Positions 7,739 to 11,384 of a stretch of DNA of 11,384 nucleotides are shown here, piece after piece. This DNA is from an uncultured Collinsella sp. (GTDB taxonomy: Bacteria > Actinomycetota > Coriobacteriia > Coriobacteriales > Coriobacteriaceae). The position numbers and the translations under genes were made by a program. Location of the stretch: assembly GCA_902479205.1 (NCBI GenBank), contig CABSNX010000045.1:1-11384 (forward strand). Direction: 5' to 3'. Position 1 is the first letter of the stretch, and each line of letters begins with the position of its first letter. The notes under the pieces are model-generated. The model made no database searches, had not been told where the DNA came from, and saw only the letters and a list, made by a program, of their open reading frames with translations.

Positions 7739-7768
7739 TTGTATCGAACAAGACAACCGCGTTATACT
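7739..7768 (+). promoter_or_regulatory. Candidate promoter of tRNA-Gly
   Basis: TATACT (7763-7768) is a good -10 box 14 bases before the mature tRNA. TTGTAT (7739-7744), 18 bases upstream of it, is a half-matching -35. The position just ahead of a stable RNA supports it. Confidence 0.5.
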
Positions 7769-7781
7769 ATCCCCCACATAT

Positions 7782-7856
7782 GCGGGCATCGCCAAGTGGT
7801 AAGGCATCAGCTTCCCAAGCTGACACTCGCGGGTTCGAGTCCCGTTGCCCGCTCCA
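7782..7856 (+). tRNA. tRNA-Gly(CCC) with encoded CCA end
   Basis: All cloverleaf arms can be drawn. The acceptor stem is GCGGGCA (7782-7788) with TGCCCGC (7846-7852); the D stem is GCC (7791-7793) with GGC (7803-7805); the anticodon stem is TCAGC (7807-7811) with GCTGA (7819-7823), around a loop TTCCCAA with anticodon CCC at 7814-7816; the T arm is 7829-7845 with the standard loop TTCGAGT. The discriminator is T7853, followed by a genome-encoded CCA (7854-7856). The anticodon CCC reads the glycine codon GGG. A terminator follows at once, so it is a single-gene unit. Confidence 0.96.
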
Positions 7857-7866
7857 AAAAAAAGTA

Positions 7867-7900
7867 AAAGCACGACACCGTTTCGGTGCCGTGCTTTTTT
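7867..7900 (+). terminator. Rho-independent terminator of the tRNA gene
   Basis: GCACG (7870-7874) pairs with CGTGC (7889-7893), and CACC (7876-7879) pairs with GGTG (7885-7888) after one A-C mismatch, closing a GTTTC loop. The stem is flanked by AAA and a run of six T, and lies directly downstream of the tRNA CCA. Confidence 0.88.
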
Positions 7901-7910
7901 CAACAAAGCG

Positions 7911-7925
7911 CCGGGACTCGAACCC
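7911..7925 (-). repeat. Inverted copy of the tRNA T-arm
   Basis: CGGGACTCGAACCCG (7911-7925) is the exact 15-base reverse complement of the T-arm segment of tRNA-Gly (7830-7844). Read on the minus strand it is a TTCGAGT T-loop with its stem, but no acceptor, anticodon or D arm surrounds it, so it is a fragment and not a second tRNA gene. Confidence 0.7.
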
Positions 7926-7944
7926 GACAGGGTGCGAGCGTTAA

Positions 7945-7963
7945 ATAAACGCGAAGCGTTTAT
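7945..7963. repeat. Palindrome with GCGAAGC core, copy 1
   Basis: ATAAACGC (7945-7952) and GCGTTTAT (7956-7963) form a perfect 8-base stem around a GAA loop. The stem sequence differs from that of the two related palindromes downstream, but the GCGAAGC centre is the same. Confidence 0.7.
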
Positions 7964-7996
7964 AGCGAGCAGGCAAGGGCGCCGATAGGCGACCGC

Positions 7997-8035
7997 AGCC
8001 GGTGCGTATTTGCGAAGCAAATACGCGGACGTCCC
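7997..8035. repeat. 39-base repeat unit with GCGAAGC palindrome, copy 2
   Basis: The unit runs from AGCCGGTGCG to CGGACGTCCC and holds a perfect 10-base stem, GCGTATTTGC (8004-8013) with GCAAATACGC (8017-8026), closed by GAA. The same unit returns at 8128-8166 with one change. Its last bases overlap the duplicated tRNA 3' end that begins at 8031. Confidence 0.8.
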
Positions 8036-8127
8036 GTTGCCCGCTCCACCGAGCACGGGAGACACGGGGACGGCCAATTCAACAAAGTCTTCCCCTGCCG
8101 CTTCATGAGGCCGAGGGGCTCGCCTGA

Positions 8128-8166
8128 AGCCGGTGCGGATTTGCGAAGCAAATACGCGGACGTCCC
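8128..8166. repeat. 39-base repeat unit with GCGAAGC palindrome, copy 3
   Basis: The unit matches the one at 7997-8035 in 38 of 39 bases. The change is T to G at 8138, which puts one G-A mismatch in the otherwise identical 10-base stem. A shorter word, TTCAACAAAG, also precedes each unit (7899-7908 and 8078-8087), so a larger module may have been duplicated in the spacer before purB. Confidence 0.8.
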
Positions 8167-8231
8167 CATGGCCGCTCTTGCGGCAAAATGTTAGGTTAAT
8201 GCCTGCTGCCCATACTCGCACCCGCGCACGG

Positions 8232-8237
8232 TACAAT
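8232..8237 (+). promoter_or_regulatory. Candidate -10 box of purB
   Basis: TACAAT (8232-8237) lies 44 bases before the purB start codon, a usual distance. No recognisable -35 hexamer is at the right spacing, and I see no purine riboswitch or PurR-type palindrome. Confidence 0.35.
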
Positions 8238-8281
8238 GGTTGGGTTACGACCAACGTGCCAATAACCAAAAAGGAGCCGCT

Positions 8282-9628
8282 ATGATCGATCGCTATACCC
8301 GCCCGGAGATGGGACATATCTTCTCCCTCGAGAACAAGTACGCCATTTGGCAGGAGATTGAGGTCCTGGCCTGCGAGGCTCAGGCGGAGCTCGGCAAGAT
8401 CGGTATTTCCAAAGAAGAGACCCAGTGGATTCGCGACCACGCCAACTTTGAGAAGGCGAAGGTTGACGAGATCGAGGAGGTCACGCGCCACGATGTCATC
8501 GCCTTCCTGACCAACATGAAGGAATATATCGACGCCGACGTTCCCGAGGGCGAGCCCAAGCCTAGCCGCTGGGTCCACTACGGTATGACCAGCTCCGACC
8601 TGGGTGATACGGCTCTGTGCTATCAGCTTACTCAGGCGTGTGACCTGATTATCGAGGACGTTAAGAAGCTCGGTGCGATCTGCAAGCGTCGCGCCTTCGA
8701 GGAGCGCAATACGCTCTGCGCCGGCCGCACCCATGGCATCCATGCCGAGCCAATGACCTTCGGTATGAAGTTTGGCTCTTGGGCATGGGAGCTCAAGCGC
8801 GATCTCGATCGTCTTGAGGACGCCCGCAAGAACGTTGCCTTCGGTGCCATCTCCGGTGCCGTCGGCACCTACAGCTCCATCGAGCCGTTCGTCGAGGAGT
8901 ACGTCTGCGAGCACCTGGGCCTGGTCCACGATCCGCTGTCCACGCAGGTCATCAGCCGCGACCATCACGCCTATCTCGCTGGCGTTCTCGCCACCACCGC
9001 GGCCACCTGCGAGCGCATCGCGACCGAGGTTCGCAATCTGCAGAAGACCGATACGCTTGAGGCCGAGGAGCCGTTCCGTAAGGGCCAAAAGGGCAGCTCC
9101 GCCATGCCGCACAAGCGCAACCCCATCACCATGGAGAAGGTTTGCGGTCTGTCGCGCGTCGTGAAGTCCAACGCCCAGGTCGCCTTCGATAACGTCGCCC
9201 TGTGGCACGAGCGTGACATTTCGCACTCCTCTGCCGAGCGCGTCGCCCAGGCCGATAGTTTCATTGCACTCGACCACATGTTCCAGTGCCTCATCCGCGT
9301 TATCGACGGCCTGCAGCTGTATCCCGCCCGCATGATGGCCAACCTCAACAAGACGCGCGGCCTCATCTTCTCCTCCAAGGTGCTGCTTGCCCTCGTCGAT
9401 ACGGGCATCACCCGCGAGGACGCCTACGCTATCGTGCAGGAAAACGCCATGGCCACCTGGCACGAGGTGCAGGATTGTGTCTCCGGTCCCACCTTTAAGG
9501 AGCGTCTCGAGGCCGATCCGCGCTGCACCGTCAGCCAGGAGAAGCTCGACGAGATCTTTGATCCGTGGGACTTCCTCACCCGTATCGACACGGTCTTCGA
9601 TCGCCTGGAGCAGTTGAGCTTCGAGTAG
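8282..9628 (+). CDS. purB: Adenylosuccinate lyase
   Basis: A cytosolic enzyme of the fumarase/aspartase superfamily acting twice in purine synthesis: it removes fumarate from SAICAR to give AICAR and from adenylosuccinate to give AMP. The 448 residues are a normal length for the shorter bacterial type. Visible motifs: RYTRPEM (4-10), TRHDVIAF (68-75), HYGMTSSD (99-106), GRTHGIHAEP (148-157) with the proposed general-acid His, and the superfamily signature GSSAMPHKRNP (271-281) on the flexible loop with catalytic Ser, then RDISHSSAER (311-320). No key residue is missing. AAGGAG at 8271-8276, five bases before the ATG, sets the start and excludes an upstream in-frame TTG at 8240. It appears to be transcribed on its own or with the genes that follow 128 bases later; the intergenic hairpin lacks a T-run. 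Confidence 0.97.
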   Translation: MIDRYTRPEMGHIFSLENKYAIWQEIEVLACEAQAELGKIGISKEETQWIRDHANFEKAKVDEIEEVTRHDVIAFLTNMKEYIDADVPEGEPKPSRWVHYGMTSSDLGDTALCYQLTQACDLIIEDVKKLGAICKRRAFEERNTLCAGRTHGIHAEPMTFGMKFGSWAWELKRDLDRLEDARKNVAFGAISGAVGTYSSIEPFVEEYVCEHLGLVHDPLSTQVISRDHHAYLAGVLATTAATCERIATEVRNLQKTDTLEAEEPFRKGQKGSSAMPHKRNPITMEKVCGLSRVVKSNAQVAFDNVALWHERDISHSSAERVAQADSFIALDHMFQCLIRVIDGLQLYPARMMANLNKTRGLIFSSKVLLALVDTGITREDAYAIVQENAMATWHEVQDCVSGPTFKERLEADPRCTVSQEKLDEIFDPWDFLTRIDTVFDRLEQLSFE

Positions 9629-9650
9629 GTTTGGGCATAACGTTAGCTTT

Positions 9651-9688
9651 TTAGGGCGCTTTGCTGGTAATGTGTGTTGCCGGCAAAG
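9651..9688. other. Hairpin downstream of purB without T-run
   Basis: CGCTTTGC (9658-9665) pairs with GCAAAGCG (9683-9690), and the stem can extend inward as TGG with CCG around a 12-base loop. The bases after it (TCTCGTTG) are not a U-tract. It could be a 3'-end stabiliser, a weak or Rho-assisted terminator, or part of the leader of the next gene. Confidence 0.4.
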
Positions 9689-9756
9689 CGTCTCGTTGCA
9701 TCTAGGGAAAGACGGGGACAATAGTCGTCTCGAATAACATTCTGAGAGGGGATCGC

Positions 9757-10020
9757 ATGATTTCGTTTGATTACAAGCCTCAGGGCGTGTGTGCTCGCAA
9801 TATCCACCTTGACCTTTCCGATGACGGCAGCAAAGTGCTGGGCGTCGAGTTTACCGGCGGCTGCGACGGCAATCTCAAGGCTATCTCCAAGCTGGTTGAG
9901 GGTGCTCCTGCCGATCGCGTAATCGAGGTTCTCGCCGGTAATACCTGCGGTATGAAAAAGACCTCCTGCGCCGACCAGCTTACCCGCGCTATCGAGGCCG
10001 CTCGCGCCGAGATCGCCTAA
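9757..10020 (+). CDS. TSCPD domain-containing protein (TIGR03905-like)
   Basis: A small soluble protein of 87 residues made almost entirely of one TSCPD domain. Signatures: FTGGCDGNLKAISKLVEG (32-49), AGNTCG (60-65) and TSCADQL (69-75), where most relatives have TSCPDQL. Cys at 12, 36, 64 and 71 are placed as in the family and could bind a metal. Similar domains stand alone in many anaerobes and also occur at the C-terminus of B12-dependent ribonucleotide reductases. The biochemical role of the stand-alone form is not established as far as I know. AGAGG (9745-9749) lies seven bases before the ATG. The stop codon overlaps the start of the next gene by one base (TAATG), which suggests translational coupling with the Tat lipoprotein. 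Confidence 0.9.
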   Translation: MISFDYKPQGVCARNIHLDLSDDGSKVLGVEFTGGCDGNLKAISKLVEGAPADRVIEVLAGNTCGMKKTSCADQLTRAIEAARAEIA

Positions 10021-11231
10021 TGGGTATCGCCGACCACATCAAGAACGGAATATCGCGCCGCGGCTTTGTGCTCGGTGGAGCTGCCGCGGGCGCTGCCACG
10101 GTACTTGCCGGATGCTCGAAAAAAACGGGCACCAGCGACGATGCCGCCGGCGAGCCGCAGGTTATCAAAGATGACTCAAAAATCGTCTCGATTACGGATG
10201 AGTACGAGGCTGTCGAAATCGACCTCGAGCCTGCAGCTTCATGGACATTGCCTTTGGGTACGCTGCTGTATTACTGCGACGGTGATTACGCCGCGGCGAT
10301 GATGGCACCCGCATCGGCGCGGCATGCCAACACGCTCGGTGTGCTCAACCTGGGCGACGGTTCGCTCACGACACTCATCGAGGACCCCGTCGAAGGTGCG
10401 GGGTATTCGTTTTACGATGTCCGCGCCGGCGATGGCGTATTTGCTTGGATCGAGATGAACTTTGCGAACGCATCGTGGAAGCTCTATGCGCAAAATACGG
10501 CAGGTGCGTCGCTTGTCGGCGATGTGGTCGAGCTCGACCGAGGCGGCAAGGACTACGACCCGCCGCTGTTTACGGCGTTCGAATCGTCCGTCATTTGGTA
10601 CAAGATGCCTGCTGCAGGCGGCAATAAGACGAGTCACGACTCGTATTGCTACCGCCGCTCGCTCGACGAGGCAAAGGCCGGGGCCATTTGGAAGTCAACG
10701 GGCCGCTTTGCATCCGCCCCGCGTGTGAGTGACGGCATCTTGACCATTTCCCCGCGTGTGCGCAACGACGAGGGCGTCTACTACGGCATGACGGCGATCG
10801 ACCTGACGGACGGCAACAATACCAAGAGGGCTCAGCTGGTCCTTCCCTCATCGGTGTCTCCCTTCGAGGCCGTATATATGGGCGACACGTTTGTGTTCTC
10901 CATCGAGGCCACCTATAGCGGCGTGGGGAGCCTAGGCAACATGGGCACCTATATCGGTAACGAGAATGGGACGTTCCTATTCCTGTCGCGCGAGCCGCTT
11001 GCGTGTGCTGCCGGCAGAAAAGGCAAATATCTGGTTAAGGTTCAGGCATCGCATTTTCTGATCGATACCTCCGCCAAAACCTATGGTTCGCTGCTGTCGC
11101 CCGACCGCGCTCTCGAATATGGCGATTATCCAGCTACGGCGGGTAAATCGAATACGTTTTTAACCTATGCCACGGTGCGTAATAGCCAAGGAATTCCCGA
11201 GACGGTTACCGCCCGCCTGTTCTCTCTTTAG
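10020..11231 (+). CDS. Tat-exported lipoprotein, probable beta-propeller-like sensor or binding protein
   Basis: The protein has 403 residues. The N-terminus is a twin-arginine signal, ISRRGFVLGG (11-20), followed by a hydrophobic stretch and a lipobox LAGC (29-32), so the mature protein should be folded before export and lipid-anchored at C32 on the outer face of the membrane. A short acidic linker (about 35-60) follows. The remainder is beta-rich with recurring short units ending in aromatic or hydrophobic strands (LLYYCDGDY, GVFAWIEM, SVIWYKM, GVYYGMTAIDL, TFVFSIEA, NTFLTYATV), the look of a beta-propeller, though I recognise no named family. Its start codon shares one base with the stop of the TSCPD gene and has no strong ribosome site of its own. 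No catalytic motif is visible. Export and lipidation are well supported; function is not. Confidence 0.88.
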   Translation: MGIADHIKNGISRRGFVLGGAAAGAATVLAGCSKKTGTSDDAAGEPQVIKDDSKIVSITDEYEAVEIDLEPAASWTLPLGTLLYYCDGDYAAAMMAPASARHANTLGVLNLGDGSLTTLIEDPVEGAGYSFYDVRAGDGVFAWIEMNFANASWKLYAQNTAGASLVGDVVELDRGGKDYDPPLFTAFESSVIWYKMPAAGGNKTSHDSYCYRRSLDEAKAGAIWKSTGRFASAPRVSDGILTISPRVRNDEGVYYGMTAIDLTDGNNTKRAQLVLPSSVSPFEAVYMGDTFVFSIEATYSGVGSLGNMGTYIGNENGTFLFLSREPLACAAGRKGKYLVKVQASHFLIDTSAKTYGSLLSPDRALEYGDYPATAGKSNTFLTYATVRNSQGIPETVTARLFSL

Positions 11232-11288
11232 CGCGAGGGGTTAAAAGGGCGCCAACGGGGGAATAAACGCGTTGTAATTGTGAGTGCC

Positions 11289-11327
11289 GCCCGCCGAGCC
11301 GCCGCACTGTAGCGGTGCTCGGTGGGC
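11289..11327. other. Strong GC-rich hairpin downstream of the Tat lipoprotein gene
   Basis: GCCCGCCGAGC (11289-11299) pairs with GCTCGGTGGGC (11317-11327) over 11 bases with one G-T wobble. Inside it, CCGC (11302-11305) pairs with GCGG (11312-11315) around ACTGTA. No T-run follows, so it is not a classic intrinsic terminator. It lies 58 bases after the lipoprotein stop and just before a possible -10 box (TAAAAT, 11338-11343), so it may end the upstream transcript or belong to the control region of the next gene. Confidence 0.5.
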
Positions 11328-11377
11328 ATAGGTGCGTTAAAATGGGCTTGTTCTTAGCTAATTGAGACAGGGGGGCC

Positions 11378-11384
11378 GTGTTAT
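11378..11384 (+). CDS. Possible start of a further gene, cut by window end
   Basis: A GTG at 11378-11380 follows AGGGGGG (11369-11375) and a possible -10 box TAAAAT (11338-11343). Only seven bases are visible, so nothing can be said of the product. The same genome uses a GTG start after a strong ribosome site at 3772, which makes the reading reasonable. Confidence 0.35.

Larger units (their letters stand above)
7839..8048 (+). repeat. Exact 18-base direct repeat of the tRNA-Gly 3' end
   Basis: GTCCCGTTGCCCGCTCCA, the 3' end of the tRNA gene including CCA (7839-7856), recurs without change at 8031-8048, 192 bases downstream. Duplicated tRNA 3' ends are typical of integrase attachment sites. 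No integrase or other mobile gene lies between the copies, so this could be the scar of a lost element or a local recombination product. The second copy has no tRNA body in front of it. Confidence 0.8.
7901..8231. other. Repeat-rich non-coding spacer between tRNA-Gly and purB
   Basis: About 330 bases without a credible gene. It holds the inverted T-arm copy, three GCGAAGC palindromes, the duplicated tRNA 3' end and a small hairpin GCCGC-TCTT-GCGGC (8171-8184) with no T-run. The long open frame on the opposite strand runs through purB and these palindromes and is not a gene. Confidence 0.7.

Noticed and set aside
7554..7751. A 65-residue leftward open frame upstream of the adhesin
   Set aside because: It has no ribosome site, its composition is unlike that of the neighbours, and it overlaps the tandem repeat and the tRNA promoter region.
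7911..7985. A second tRNA gene on the minus strand
   Set aside because: Only the T-arm is present; no acceptor, D or anticodon arms can be drawn around it.
7945..8166. A short CRISPR array from the repeated palindromes
   Set aside because: The spacing is irregular, only two copies are nearly identical, there are no uniform spacers, and no cas genes are seen.
7733..9721. A 662-residue open frame opposite purB and the tRNA
   Set aside because: It runs antisense through purB, the tRNA gene and the palindromes, has no ribosome site or recognisable domain, and is a shadow of purB codon use.

Overview
The window looks like a contig end from a Coriobacteriia genome, most probably Collinsella or a close relative. 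This is judged by eye from the high-GC codon use, a SpaA-like LPXTG adhesin with the C-terminal domain typical of this class, a WYL regulator, a TSCPD-domain protein and a Tat lipoprotein; no database was consulted. Bases 1-28 are not biological: they match the Illumina Nextera read-1 transposase adapter. The first gene, a leftward WYL-type regulator, is therefore cut off, and its apparent C-terminal residues and stop codon are adapter-encoded.

Layout: (1) 29-502, leftward, 5' part of a helix-turn-helix/WYL regulator. (2) 667-3750, rightward, a 1027-residue membrane protein in which an M28 aminopeptidase-like fold is split by about 640 residues of acidic, Ala/Pro-rich disordered sequence and has lost most metal-site residues. 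A GTG-started 72-residue single-span membrane protein (3772-3990) follows 21 bases later, apparently in the same transcript. (3) A shared hairpin terminator (4008-4046) separates these from a converging leftward gene, 4053-7484, encoding a 1143-residue thioester/CnaB adhesin with an LPATG sorting signal. (4) 7485-8281 holds the adhesin upstream region with a tandem repeat, a tRNA-Gly(CCC) gene with its terminator, and a repeat-rich spacer that carries a second copy of the tRNA 3' end and three palindromes centred on GCGAAGC. (5) purB (8282-9628), then an 87-residue TSCPD protein (9757-10020) overlapping by one base a Tat-exported lipoprotein (10020-11231). (6) A strong hairpin and a possible GTG start of another gene at the right edge.

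Functionally, purB and the tRNA are housekeeping. The adhesin is a surface protein that needs a sortase encoded elsewhere. The M28-like protein plus its small partner form the least familiar unit: predicted topology places the degenerate peptidase domain and the long linker in the cytoplasm, and the linker carries six T-x-x-F motifs resembling actinobacterial Ser/Thr-kinase sites. I read this as a candidate membrane scaffold or pseudoenzyme rather than an active peptidase; that reading is inference.
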